This document shows positions 1 through 11,768 of a stretch of DNA of 64,000 bases, in pieces. The position numbers were made by a program, and so were the translations under genes. This DNA is from Sesamum alatum. Lineage: Eukaryota > Streptophyta > Magnoliopsida > Lamiales > Pedaliaceae. Numbering within the stretch: position 1 is the first letter of the stretch; every line of letters begins with the position of its first letter. The stretch covers positions 13,764,001-13,828,000 of the forward strand of contig JACGWO010000003.1 in assembly GCA_034509735.1 (NCBI GenBank), in the 5' to 3' direction. The notes beneath the pieces were generated by a model. That model was not told where the DNA came from and searched no databases. It saw only the letters and a list, made by a program, of their open reading frames with translations.

Positions 1-93
1 AAGTGGCTAACAGTAAAATGCGATAGCAACCAATTTTACAACAATTTCCACTCCTAACTGTCAGATGAGAAAACCTCAATGGAATAGAAATAC

Positions 94-2594
94 CTGGCAA
101 TAGCCAACAGAGGGATTATGCCGGGCATATGCTGTAAGTAAACGCCTTAAAGCATTTCTACCATCCTCATCGAGAGCAGGATGACCAGGAAAAGTTCGAG
201 GTAAATCCTGCATTACGGAAATGATGAAGTTGCATTTCTCATGGCAGTGATATGTACCCATAGAGTGGTACGTACTAAGCAGTAAAATGACTTCATAGAA
301 AAAGAAGAATGAATAACCTTCTCAATCTGGCCTTTCCATTTTTCAGAGGCTCCCACAGAATCTAGATCTGACTCGTGATTCTTGTCCTCCAGTTCAGTAC
401 TTTTACTTTCTACATTAGTATCTGGAGCAAGCAAATTCTGATAGTATTTTTCCACTCGGCGTGCTCTAACACCAACAAAGGCTTGCCAGAGCTGTAATTT
501 CAAGTGACAGAGTAAATAGAATTTGTACAAGAAAAAGCCGGAGGAGATCATCCAATTATGTATAACCTACCTCTCCCCTTAGGGCCATCGGGACACCTCC
601 TTGAACAAGACATTCAAGTTCTTCCTTCCAAGGAGGTAGAGATTCATGACCAGCGGTCTCCGCGTCCAAAGAAGGAATACCATCAGTTCCAAGGATGTCT
701 TGAATGGGGTCTGATTCTGATCTCTCCAAATCATAGAACTCTTCCTCAGAGTCGTCTTCAGATGCTCCTTTTCCAGGTCTAGATTCTTCAATGGAAGAAA
801 GTTGCTTCCTCAAACCGGAGTCTGGCTCATTTTTAATCAAATTGTCCTTTTTCTTCACACGGGAACTCATCATATCCTCTATGGCACGAAGAGATGGTCT
901 GATTTCTGTCCATATCTGTACACAATGAACCTTAGTTTCTGCTGCATATGGTGCCTCTTTATGCTCTTCGCTCAAACTGTCTCCATTTGTCTCATCAGCT
1001 TCAGCATCATTCTTGGAGCTATCGTCAGCTGTTACATTGGTCGACTCAACATTCGACTTTACAACATTAATTTTGTCAGACAACCCATTAGCAGCCAATT
1101 GAGCAGACTCACATTGTCTTTCCAGGAAGTCCTTCCACCTGTCTGACCTCTCCTCCTCTTCTTCCTAAAAGCACATCACAAGAATAAATGTACATTATTA
1201 ATTAGTGCAAAGAAAAAGGAAAATCAGTTTCCAATTTGATAATCTTTTGGTTCATAATAAAATTAAGAAAATATAATGAGTTGCAGAAGAATAAGTTCAT
1301 AGAGAGGAGGATTGGTAAACCTTGTAGATATTTGCGTACTCCCGGTATCTTTGTAAGTGTTGAGGTCTCACTGCAAACCCATAAGCGTCCCTGTTCATGC
1401 AAGTTCCGAAATCAATAATAGAACTCAAGCAATTATTATTTGAGTTCCAGTGGAAAGTCTCCTGTCTTTCCTTCATGCTTCCTTATTTTAAAGACAATAG
1501 AGGAATATTAAAATAGTTGGGAAAAAACCCGGATACGTACAGCAAAACATCTATCAGATATAGCTGCATTCATGTTCCTTCAACCAAATTTCCTTTGAGA
1601 CAAAATAGGAACTTAAACAGAATCTCATCAAAGAAAGTCTCTCTTATTTCAGTCTTTTATCATATCGAACGTGGCAGTTATGATATCACCCATATGTTAC
1701 ATAAATTTGTTTGTGCACCACTATTTAAAAATTTCTCGTACTTTTGTTATTTGACACACCTTGGAACAGTCTCGAAAGACCTTCATCAGGACATCTAATT
1801 TGACATTTCATCTCAACCTTTGTAAGATTGGAAAAACAAATTCCCCTTTATTGTTTTAATTTACGACCAGTCAACCAAGTATGCCTCTTGGAACCATTGA
1901 AATGGAGGTTATGAACATGGTCAAATTATCAAGATATATGCTGTCCTTAAAATGGGTGAAACTAATCAGCTAATTACTTCAAACAGTGCGTACTAATTTA
2001 TATCTCAACCTCTATCATTGCCCATAACTCATGAATTTATTAAATTCTCTCTCAAAAAGAGCAATTTTATCTGAAATGGTCTCAAACATGATTCATTACG
2101 ACAGATGGTACAATCAGTTTGGATCTTTTATTGCAAATTGGTGTCACGTCTCCCGTTGCACTGCATTTACACACGTAACATATATGAAATCCGCATCATC
2201 TATATATTTAAGAAAAGATTTTACACACATGATGGCTTGTATATATCAATTGCAATACAATACAAGATACAACATCAATTTACAATAAAAAGTCCGGACT
2301 GCTGTAGAACCAAAGTAAGAACCCGAAATCATCACAAAATCTATAAACACAAAACTCTCCCTTTAAAATGGCTACAAGGTTAGCAATAGAGTGACAGATC
2401 AAAAAGAAAGCAATGCAAGAATCCCAAGTAAAAAGTCAGTCGAATCGAGTCCAAGAAAACGAAAATGACGGACACGTGAAGAAATGCCAAAGCAAAGATA
2501 GCGCACCAAGTCAATCGCCATACCTCTTGTGATCAAAAGAAACTACAGGAGCCGGGTTTAGGACAACTTCCGCCGCCGCCCCTTTCGCCTTCAT
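94..2594 (-). CDS. TBC-domain Rab GTPase-activating protein, N-terminal five exons (partial)
   Basis: Five exons join in frame on the minus strand: 2594-2524, 1390-1321, 1164-571, 491-318 and 207-94, each intron GT-AG, giving 341 residues; the last intron runs off the left edge. The start ATG at 2594 opens a short alanine-rich stretch, followed by the plant signature FDHKRDAYGFAVRPQH (about residues 20-35) and an EEEEERSD tract. Residues about 48-235 are an acidic, serine-rich linker. The TBC domain starts near GGVPMALRGE (236-245). The arginine-finger motif IxxDxxR is IEKDLPR (301-307) and the glutamine finger is YCQ (339-341). Proteins of this family stimulate GTP hydrolysis by Rab GTPases in membrane traffic; both catalytic fingers are intact. 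The Rab target cannot be told from sequence. No stop or frameshift was seen, so this is probably a working gene. Confidence 0.93.
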
Positions 2595-2690
2595 CGTCGG
2601 AACCGATATCTAAAAACCCAACTCCAAGATCTCCCTTTTTATCCGGGACGAGCCCGATTGATCTATTCACGCTCCCCCTGAAATCTCTGC
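2595..2690 (-). other. 5' untranslated leader of the TBC gene with a likely upstream intron acceptor
   Basis: Upstream of the ATG at 2594 the minus strand reads pyrimidine-rich TTGTTCTGTTGCAG ending at 2687, a good 3' splice site. The 5' leader exon would then begin at 2686 and an untranslated first exon would lie further upstream (2700 or above). The true transcription start cannot be placed from sequence alone. Confidence 0.35.
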
Positions 2691-2699
2691 AACAGAACA

Positions 2700-3754
2700 A
2701 ACCGTATAGTCAATAAATGACGAAATGGGTCTCTTATTTTCTCGTTTCTTGGCTCTGTCACCCTCACTCAGTAAGCAGCAACTTTGACACTAGTGTGTGG
2801 GGGTGGGGTAGGGGGGTAGTAGTATCACATGGAAAGTGCGAGTTTACCGTCACAGAGAAATCTTCCATGTGAAGGAGTGATTTCTTAGCACGGAATTCGA
2901 GTGGGAATTCTACAAAGTTGAGTGAAATTGCAAATTGCAGGCAAAAAGTTAATCAGAGATCTGAGTATCGAAAATCTGCGAGAACTATTCACAATCAGAG
3001 CTGCAAAGGAGTTCTTGCTCTCTTGTCTCTCTCTCTCTCAATTTTGGCTAGTATTTTTTTATGCTACACTCCAAAAGGTTGAAAAGTTTCAATTTTTTGG
3101 GAGATTTTTCTTTTTAATCATGTAAAGACAAAGATGGATATGAATAAATAGGAGTATATCTATATATGTGTATTATAAATAAAATTTACAAAGTAAATAT
3201 TATTTTCTTTAAATCAATTTTATAGTTTACTATGTTTAGAAAAAGAATAAATAATTTTACATATATAAAACAAATATTTTTATTTAGTATAATTTGCATA
3301 ATCTCAATACAGTACAAAATTTATTTAGACTTTTTTGTGCATTCTTATATTTTCGTGTGATTCGGTTTGAATGTGTTTGAGTTGAATATTGTACATCTCA
3401 TATTAGATTTTAGATTGTGATATACATCAGAGATTTAATTCAACTTACCTCTTTATTCTTTGGAATGAAGCCTTAATTAATGGATAACTATATATTATTT
3501 TAAATTTTTTGAAAATATTAATTATGACAACTTAAATAAAACTTTAGTAATATTTATAATAAGATGAAGTGATGGTCAATCATAATTGGCCCGTCTGCAA
3601 TCCATGTAGAGCCCACAAATACATTTTAAAAGTTTCAAATGCTTTAGCCAAGTAATGATTTTTCCCCTTTTTTATTTCAAAAACACTAGTTACTCAAACT
3701 ATTTTTTTTTTCCTTGAAAAAGTTAGAGGTTAGAAATGATGGTAAAATAATATC
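2700..3754. other. AT-rich intergenic DNA between the TBC gene and a gypsy element
   Basis: No gene recognised. A short CT microsatellite lies near 3025-3041, and the remainder is AT-rich with poly-A and poly-T runs. The proximal part (about 2700-3100) probably holds the promoter of the divergent minus-strand TBC gene. I could not pick a specific TATA box. Confidence 0.4.
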
Positions 3755-3759
3755 ATAAT

Positions 3760-4083
3760 TGATGGAGTAAAAATAAATTCATACGTAGAATTACCGAAAT
3801 ACCTCCGAGCATGCATGCAATTACCAAAATGCCATTAGGTAGTTATTTCTTGTAAGTTAGTGGGGTGGAGTTAATTACTAAGATGCCCCCAGTGATTAGA
3901 TTGTAGCCGTCAGATGAGGGCAGTTGGAGGGTAAAATTATCTTTATGCCCCTCCTCATTCACTATAACTAGAACCCTAAATCCATTGTAAAGGACACTTT
4001 TACTACTTTGGAAATAATACTCTTGAGAAGAATTCTCAAGTTTTTGAGTTCTTGACTTGTAGTTGTGTAATTGTGCTTGGATC
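3760..4083 (+). repeat. 5' LTR of the gypsy element, 3' end lost
   Basis: It aligns with 10262-10588 almost throughout. By eye I count roughly 18-20 differences over about 325 bases. After CTTGGATC the sequence departs from the right LTR, so the final bases ending in CATCA have been removed together with the adjacent primer-binding site. The TATA box seen in the right LTR (TATAAATAG) is changed to TATAACTAG here, at about 3964-3972, so promoter function is doubtful. Confidence 0.88.
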
Positions 4084-4199
4084 GGGAAGTTGATCGGGAA
4101 GGTTACTTAAAAGAATTTGTGGGGCAAACGAAACAAGAGCTCTAGGAAACCGCCTTTGGAGGCAGGCACATGGCACGTGGGAGTAAAGTAGGAAGCGGA

Positions 4200-5585
4200 G
4201 CAAGCTAGCAAGGATAACCTCCTAACTGTTGGAGTTGTTGGGGTTATCTCGGGAGGCCCAGCAGGGGAAGATTCAAGGCAAGCTGGAAAGGCTGCAGTGA
4301 GAGCAGCGGGACACAATGCCAACCGCGTCATTTTCAGTGAGGTTGCAGCAGCGTCACCAGCAGGTCCAAGAATGAGGCGGAGTATGAGGCACTAAGTGCA
4401 GGTGGAAAGCTGGCTTTCACCGTGGGAGCGGCGTATGTGAGGGCGGATAGCGACTCCCAACTTGTGGTCAAGCAAGAGAATGGAGATTACGAAGCTGGAG
4501 GAGCATATGACCAAGTACTTAGCAAACATCCAAGCATTGAGAAGGAAGTTCAACGAGTTTGCCCTAGAACAAATTCAGCTTCATTGGCTCCTTTGGAGAG
4601 CAGAAGAATAACCCTACTAAGACAAGAGCGACTCGAAGTGGATGTTGTGGGGGGAAAAGTCTTGACGGCGAAAAGAGCTTCATCAAGCTGGAAAGAAGGT
4701 CTGGAGGAATACTGAAAATTTGAGATTTTGCCTCAAGACCCCAAGGAAGCAAGGATAATTCGAGTTAGGTCAACTAAGTTCACGCTAATTGGAGGTAAGT
4801 TGTACAAGAGAGGTTTTTCACAAACCACATCTCCAATACGTCAATGGGGACAAAGCAGAGTATGTTCTACGAGAGAGCCATGAGGGAAGTTGCGGTAATT
4901 ATTCCGGAGGCAGAGTGTTAGCATGAAAAGCCCCGCGGAGAGGACACCTCTGGCCTACAATGCGTAAGGATGCTTGGGACTAAGTGAAGAAATCCTAGGG
5001 TGCCAGGAGCATACCAACGTCACTCACGTCCCAGTGGAAAATATGGGACCATCGCAACACCACATTCTGACGGGCAGGCGGAAGTAACCAGCAGGATAGT
5101 CTTCCAAAATTTTAGGCCGAGGCTGGAGAAAGCTAAAGGGAATATCGAACAACCCCACGACGAGGCACGGGAGAGTCCCTGTTCAATCTAGTCAATGGGA
5201 CAGAAGCACTCGTTCCGGTGGACATAAGGGAGGAAACACTTAGGGTGTGACAATAGGAACCAATCGGCAATGACAAACAAAGGCGAGCTGACCTGGATTT
5301 CTGGAGGAGCTTAGGAGTGGCGCGAAGGAAAGGAGGGGAGCCTACAAGGCATTAATAGCATAGGTCCGCAATGTCAAAGTACGACATCGCGAGTTCGAAG
5401 TCGGAGATCTGGTATTAAGGAAAGCTGACGCGACAAGAAACATTGCCAAACTGGACGTCAAATCGGTAGGACCGTATCAAGTTGTGGAGATAGCAGGAGG
5501 TGGAACTTATCGCTTGCAGAGAATGAACGGGAAGGAAGTACCACACACATGGAATATTGCTAACCTCAAGAAACATTTTACTTAA
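4200..5585 (+). pseudogene. Degenerate gypsy gag-pol remnant: protease-proximal region, RNase H and integrase
   Basis: Fragments in several frames keep the order of a plant Ty3/gypsy polyprotein. First comes an ISGGPAGEDS stretch (about 4237-4270), typical of the region before the protease. It is followed directly by RNase H-like sequence (NEAEYEAL, then DSQLVVKQ near 4450-4475). Next are an integrase zinc-binding region (YVLRE.HEGSCG, near 4860) and an integrase core remnant (PHSDGQAEVTSRI, near 5060-5100). The last piece is the C-terminal tail (RRFEVGD-like, then GPYQVVEIAGGGTYRL and HTWNIANLKKHF, ending near 5585). Protease and reverse transcriptase are deleted between the first two pieces. 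Stops and frameshifts are frequent. Confidence 0.82.
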
Positions 5586-5649
5586 TGCTTCGTATCTCTT
5601 TTCAAACGCTTTGTAACCCAGAATTACGATAATGAAATATCCACCTTTT

Positions 5650-5962
5650 TATCTACTTGTTGTGGGTTCATTATTAATACTTTATTTAGCAATAAAGGGG
5701 GATGGCCCCTCACATTAGTACTTTATTTAGCAAGAGAGGGGGATGGTCCCTCACATTGATACTCTTAGAGGGGAATGGCCCCTCATATTGCTCATATTGA
5801 TACTCTTAGAGGGATGGCCTCTCACATTGCTCACATTGATACTCTTAGAGGGGGATGTCTCCTCACATTGCTCCCATTGATATCTTGTTTAGAAAAGGGG
5901 GATTGCCCTCATATTGATGTTTTATTTATAAGAGGGGGATTGCCCTTTACATTGATATTTTG
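5650..5962 (+). repeat. Minisatellite inside the gypsy element
   Basis: Six or more imperfect copies of a unit built on TTAGAGGGGGATGGCCCCTC followed by ACATTGATACT repeat at roughly 45-65 bases. The unit contains a short inverted repeat (GAGGGG / CCCCTC) that could form a hairpin. It lies just after the end of pol, in the 3' internal region. No coding role is seen. Confidence 0.8.
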
Positions 5963-6189
5963 TTGAAAAGAAGCTACTTAACATAATAAGCAATAGAGAA
6001 ACAAAGTCTGATAACATAGTAAAAAAGAACTCCTACAAAATTCCCATACGACAAGGAATTCCAACAAAGTTTCAAAATATTTCGACAAACGGAACTGCTA
6101 AGAAATTCTCCAAACGACAAAGAACTCTCCACGAAGTTCCAGAATGTTTCAACCAAAGGAACTTCTACAAAGCTTCCGAAGAATTCAAC

Positions 6190-6435
6190 GTGACGCATCG
6201 CAACGCGGTGCAGTTCGACGCGATACGATACAGTGACGCATCGTGACGCGAGGTGATTCAAACATGGCGCGTCACAAATTCAACATGACGCGTCGCAACG
6301 CGAGGTGATTCAAACATGGCGCGTTGCAAATTCAACATGATGCGTCGCGATGCGAGGTGATTCAAACATGGCGCATCGCAAATTCAACATGACGCGTCGC
6401 GATGCGAGGTGATTCAAACGTGATGCAACGCAACA
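6190..6435 (+). repeat. 52-bp tandem repeat rich in ACGCGTCGC
   Basis: Three complete 52-base units (ATGG of successive copies at 6264, 6316 and 6368) plus degenerate partial units at both ends. Each contains GATTCAAACATGGCGC and CAACATGACGCGTCGC. It is CpG-rich compared with the surroundings and belongs to the 3' internal part of the gypsy element. The copies are contiguous without unique spacers, so this is not a CRISPR array. Confidence 0.82.
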
Positions 6436-6560
6436 CAATTACGACAACCACTGGATGTGCTAAACCCCCTCGCCCCCATGGCGATTCGTGAGGTTGCAGA
6501 GGATGAGGGAGCAAGCAAACCTCGTCTTCCTTCCTTGACGGGAGACGAGGAAGGAATAAC

Positions 6561-9425
6561 TGTAACATCCACAAAGTATTCTACATAATTGTGGGACTAA
6601 TTGATATTATAAAAAAAAAATCTAAAATGATTAGTAAATAAGTTATAGATTAAAATTTGAATATATTAAAATATAAGGGTCTCAATTGCAACTTTATAAA
6701 GTTCTAGGGTTGAAACTATATACATTTATAATATCAGGGGATCAAATTGTAAATTTTATCAAAGTCATATAAAAAAAAATAGAAGAAAGATAAAGTGAAT
6801 TGGAGACAGCTACGTTTTGCTGCCACTAATTTTGCAATTAGAGCTAGCAAATGGCACACTACCCTTGGACCTATCTAGCATTATAATAAGAGGCATAAGA
6901 TTTGGTATTATTTAATTGTTAAAGATGCTCAGCAAAACACTTCCATCTCCGTTTTTGCTTCTTAAAACAGGTATCAGATAATTTCTTTAATTTACTAATC
7001 ATTTCGTATAATTATATTATTCGGTTAATGAATTTATTAAATGCAATTTTTACTACTCGATTTAATATTTAATCGGAAAATTTGATGCATTTGATTATTT
7101 ATAAATTAGTGATGGGTTAAGTATTCCATTCGATTAAGCGTGTTTATAGTTAATTAATGGAATTACTCAATTTATTAGATTTCAGTCATCGCTATAATTT
7201 ATTTATCCAATTTGATCGAATTTATTAACCAGATACTTAAATATATATATATAAATATATATGTGGATATTTTATTAATTAATAGAAATATTAGAAAATT
7301 ATAATTGAGAAGTATTGCATTATTAGAAAGGAGTCACAGGCAGTGAAATTTTTCTGTGTAGCATATGCTCTGTAATTCATGATTTTCTCGAGATACGGTG
7401 ATCCAAATTTAGTTATTCTTATAGTAATAAAAACTTTAAGATGTCTACTAAAATTTTGTAATTTTGATCAGAAGCTAAATCTTCCGTTTAAATTGGTAAA
7501 ATAAGAAAAACATTATGTTGCCCTGTTTATGTGATAATGCAGACTAGGTGTAGTAAAAATCCTATAACTTGAGCTATGAAGGTTCAGTTTGTGTTATTAT
7601 TTTGTAAACTGAAACTAGAAATACTTAAAATTATATTTTGAAAATATTATAAGCTTTGGAATAGTATATGATTTTTGAGATAATTTTAAAATAGAGTACA
7701 CGAATTTGCTACAGTTCAGATCAGGATGTACTAAAATCTAAATAACTATTTATATATGAATCCAATTCATATGATTCTTTATTTGAATAAAACTAGAAAT
7801 ATAAGAGTGTGTATTTGAAGTAAAAATGGTCCTGTGGGAGTTGTATTTTGGACTCGGGAAAATTTGCAAATAGGTACAATGATTCTGTAAAGAAAAGCAT
7901 ACACAGTAGTATAAGGGGTTTTTAACAAAATTAATTTCTATGATTTAAGATACAAATTATACATTGTTGGAAATATTAGGACATATAGTTTATCATATTA
8001 AACCAGTTTTTAAATTGGATAATTGTATTTAAAGTTATGATTGAAGTAGTGAGCAATGCTCATGATGGGTGGAGTAGCAAGTTCCACGGCGGAAAGGAAA
8101 ATTTTAGAAATATAAACACTGACTTTCATACAGTAAGATATATACCAATAGAAAGATAATGAGTCTACATTATGTAGAAGAAAACGGATTAATTCCGAAT
8201 TTTATAGAATGAGATATTGAAAGATTAGTAGGAAGTGCACAAATATGCTTAATGTTTTATCATGATTTTAGAACGTCCTCGATTTATTGATTCTACATAT
8301 TATAGCCTATTATAGGATGCAGAGATAAAGTAGAGAGTTGTTCAACTCCTTATTTTTACTAACGTAATCGTTTCGGAATTTGAGGTAAGTATAGTTAATT
8401 AGATTTATATATATAAGTATATATGGAGTATACTTGTTTGTTGTAAACTTGACTGGTATTTGTATATGCTTATTTGGATTACGTGGTTATTCTATGAAGT
8501 TGTTGTTATGTGTTATTCGCGATTATTAATGTATTATAAAGATTGATAGATGCTTATATTATATTCTATTATTGCATGGAGTTGAACGAAAAAGTCAATT
8601 ATGAGTATATCGTTAAATTGAGATAAAGAGTGACTTACCTAGTTGGGGAACATAGTCAATGGTTTTTGATGGGGCGATGGATGACAATGTGATTGATGAT
8701 GTGATATGAGAAAAATGAATATAAGCTAGGTACCATGGCGCGTAGGGTACCGGGGTATTTCGAGTAGCAGGGAATATCCTGTGCTAATAACTACACACTG
8801 GGGTGGTGTGGGGATGCCATGTTCAATGTGACGTCCTGTGCTGATATTGCTACACACTCAGATAGTGTGGGGATATCACATTCGACGGGTATCCTGTGCT
8901 TATATGATATGACATCGATTGAGATGATGAGGGTCGGCAGAACCATTGACTGAAGCACTCCAATTAGAGTAAGTAGGGCCCTAAGAATGTAAATTGTGAT
9001 TTTAGATATTGTACTGTGAATTAATGTCTGATTGATGTATGGATTGCTTTATAGTTTTCTTGTGATTATATATATATTGAATATTCGTTGATTTGTAGCA
9101 TGACATGTGTCTATGAATGTACATAGATGATTAGCTATACTTATTGAGTAGGTAGCTCATCCCTTTGCCAACATTTTTCAGGAGATAGGTCGCAGTGCTA
9201 GCCGGATTGGATTATAAGCCTTGCCCCTAGTCTTATTAGGTGGGTCAGCAGTGACATCTTGGGTTGAGATCTCTAGCTACATAACTAGAGATATTAGGTT
9301 TTTGATTGAATTTTGTATTTTGAGATTTATTGGTTTTAATATAAAATTCTTGTCGAACGGGTTTAATTAGGGATGATGTATTATAATTAGTGGTGATAAA
9401 GTATAGTGCCATAGGAGGTGTGACA
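6561..9425 (+). mobile_element. Solo LTR, chromovirus-like gypsy family, with 5-bp target duplication
   Basis: The segment begins TGTAACATCC and ends GGTGTGACA, with perfect duplications ATAAC at 6556-6560 and 9426-9430. It is 2865 bases long, AT-rich and non-coding. The part at 7390-7610 (for example CATTATGTTGCCCTGTTT and the following CCTATAACTTGAG block) matches the LTR sequence at 33240-33460 in the same order and orientation. That places it in the same broad LTR family as the pieces at 29604-34863. One LTR with its own target duplication and no internal region indicates LTR-LTR recombination after insertion into the older gypsy element. A complete but non-coding element is less likely. 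Confidence 0.8.
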
Positions 9426-9674
9426 ATAACGAATTATGACACTAGTCGCCAACAAAGCTTCTCGCTACAAGGATTGTTGAAAGAGCGGATCACACTAAAA
9501 ATTTACAACCACTGAGGAAAAAATTAGAAGTACGAGCCCTTGACAACCTTCCTAGGGATAAGCAAAATATCGAAAGCCTCAAGAGAGGGAGTTACACCAA
9601 GATCCCAAAACGTCAGAAGAAATCCATTAAAGTATGCGAGAGAAGTAGGAATGTGGAGAGGGCGGCCGAGGCAT

Positions 9675-9837
9675 AGTGCCTCGACCAGATTCTGGCTGAG
9701 GTACGCCTCAGCTAGCTCTGGTCGAGGCGCGTCGCCTCGGCCAGGATTAGGCTGAGGCGGATTGCCTCGGCCAGATCTTGGTCGAGGTGACGTGCCTCGA
9801 CCAGATTCGGGTTAAGGCACGCTGCCTCGACCCGCCA
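9675..9837 (+). repeat. GC-rich imperfect tandem and inverted repeat (CCTCGACCAG / CTGGTCGAGG)
   Basis: About six short units based on GCCTCGACCAGATT alternate with their near reverse complement (CTGGTCGAGGCG, GGCTGAGG), so the tract is both tandem and self-complementary. It lies in the 3' internal region of the gypsy element. The rest of 9431-10261 has no recognisable gene, only a T-run near 9895-9909 and A-rich DNA. Confidence 0.72.
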
Positions 9838-10261
9838 CCACCGTGCTCCCGACGGCGCACCTCAGTTTTTCTCCCGTCATCACTAGACATCTTGTTTTTT
9901 TTTTTTTTTGGACTAACATTGAGTGACCTCTTTGGTTGTATAACGAAATTACTACAAGAAAAAAGAAGGGAGGAAGAGCTATACACTCGAACCAACACGT
10001 TTTTCGATTTTTTTTGGAATATGACTGAGACCAAGAAGACAGACAAAACAAAAGCAAAATGAAGAAATCAGAATGTTCCACGTAGTTTATAAAGAAGACA
10101 AGAAGAATCCTGGCAGAGAAAGGAACTTATATCAAGAAGGGTCCTAAGAGGGAAGGAATTCATAGCAAAAGTAGAAGGTCGAGAAAAGAAATTGCATCAA
10201 ATACAAACTGCTTATTGGAACTTCCAAATTTTCCAAATGTATTTGGAAGTTGGGGGGCTGC

Positions 10262-10615
10262 TGATGGAGTAAAAACAAATTCATACGCCGAATTACCGAA
10301 ATACCCCCAAGCATGCATGCAATTACCAAAATGCCATTAGGTAGTTATTTCTTGTAAGTTAGTGGGGTGGAGTTAATTACTAAGATGCCCCTAGTGATTA
10401 GATTGTAGCCGTTAGATGAGGGGCAGTTGGAGGGTAAAATTGTCTTTATGCCCTTCCTCATTCACTATAAATAGGGCCCCCAAATCCATTGTAAAGGACA
10501 CTTTTTAATACTTTGGAAATAATACTCTTGAGAAGAATTCTCAAGTTCTTGAGTTCTTGACTTGTAGTTGTGTAATTGTGCTTGGATCAATTGCTTTCCG
10601 ATTTTCACCCCATCA
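10262..10615 (+). repeat. 3' LTR of the gypsy element, complete (354 bp)
   Basis: It runs from TGATGGAG to CCCCATCA with the ATAAT duplication immediately after. It is the complete partner of 3760-4083 and keeps the LTR 3' end that the left copy lost. A TATA box TATAAATAG is present at 10466-10474, so this copy has the better promoter. Confidence 0.9.
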
Positions 10616-10620
10616 ATAAT

Positions 10621-11239
10621 AATATTTTTCTCTAAGGAATTAGTTATAATTACATAATGAATTTTAATTGTGAACATCAACACCCACATATTGGTGAGAT
10701 ACGAACCTATGAAGCCTCATTTTGCCAATTAAATTAGGTCTCATTAGCCAAATAAAACTTGTCCACATATTATTACTTTTACCAATCTAATTTGGAAATA
10801 AAACTCAGAGGGTGTTTGGTTAAATTTATTTCAAAACATGTTATACATTAATAAATCTTACAAAATACTTTGTAAGCGTATAAGATGTTAATCTTATTTT
10901 ATAAATAAGATGTTAAAGTACTTGGATAAATATCACTATGAGCAATATTTTCATAATCGAATCAGCCATGTCACTGGATCACTGGTCCAACTAGAATAAA
11001 AAAACCGATCGACTCATATCCTATTATATATGTATATATATACACACATAAATATAAGCAATCATTATATATCAATTAATTAAGCAAAAATATGAGAAAA
11101 ATAAAAGAAAACTTAAAATAAATATATGTAAAAAAACCAACAACATCAATACATGTGGAAAAAAAATTGATACATAATACTAAAGAAGAGAAATAAAAAA
11201 AAAAAAGCATTTGCATACATAATATTGAAGAAGATGAAG
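10621..11239. other. AT-rich DNA without a recognisable gene
   Basis: Runs of A and T and TATATATA tracts, with no ORF of interest. A GGGTGTTTGGTTAAATT motif near 10810 resembles terminal repeats of some plant MITEs, but no partner was found. Confidence 0.4.
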
Positions 11240-11711
11240 GGGTAAATTACATTTTTTGTCAGATAAGTTGATCCATTTCTAATTTTAGTCCCATACTATG
11301 AGAAATTCTCACATTACATCCCATATGTCTATTTTTTTTTTTCTAATTTCAGGACCAAAAGGGGCTTTTCGTTAATTGCAAGCGGCAGAATCGTGATGCC
11401 ATGCCTCCGTTAAATTTTTCAGGGTAAATTATATTTTTGGTCCCATAAGTGGACCCATTTCTAAATTTGGTCCCATACTGTGGGAATTCACACATTATAT
11501 CTTATATGTCCATGTTTTTCCAATTTCAAAAACCAAAAAGGGATTTTCATTAATTGCTTATGACAAAATGAAGATACATATCTTAATTTACAACCTAATA
11601 TTGCCAAAAATTTAAAAAATTAGGGGGCGCAATGAACATTTGCCCCTACCACAAACAAAACACATCCTCACAAATAATGAGGGAAATCATCTTCTTCTTT
11701 CTTAGTCATCT

Positions 11712-11718
11712 TATAAAA
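11712..11718 (+). promoter_or_regulatory. Candidate TATA box for the zinc-finger ORF
   Basis: TATAAAA lies 50 bases before the ATG at 11769 in the unique centre of the element, followed by a pyrimidine-rich stretch (TTTCTTTCGTTTTTCTTTC). That spacing would leave only a short 5' leader. This is a sequence match only. Confidence 0.35.
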
Positions 11719-11768
11719 GCTTATTTCTTTCGTTTTTCTTTCATTTACTAGGAACCAAAAAATTAAAC

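Larger units (their letters stand above)
3760..10615 (+). mobile_element. Ty3/gypsy LTR retrotransposon, internally deleted, host to a nested solo LTR
   Basis: The outer ends are TGATGG (3760) and CCATCA (10615), flanked by identical 5-bp target duplications ATAAT at 3755-3759 and 10616-10620. LTRs occupy 3760-4083 and 10262-10615. Only remnants of pol are present (4200-5585, plus strand), followed by three tandem-repeat tracts and the nested solo LTR 6561-9425. The last roughly 30 bases of the left LTR, the primer-binding site, most of gag, the protease and the reverse transcriptase are missing, so the element is dead. A purine-rich, G-run stretch just before the right LTR (about 10243-10261) is the likely polypurine tract. 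Confidence 0.9.

Noticed and set aside
802..1146. Plus-strand ORF of 114 codons
   Set aside because: Antisense of TBC exon 3, which has clear family sequence and splice sites.
6190..6435. Possible CRISPR-like array
   Set aside because: Contiguous 52-base tandem units without unique spacers, in a plant transposon.
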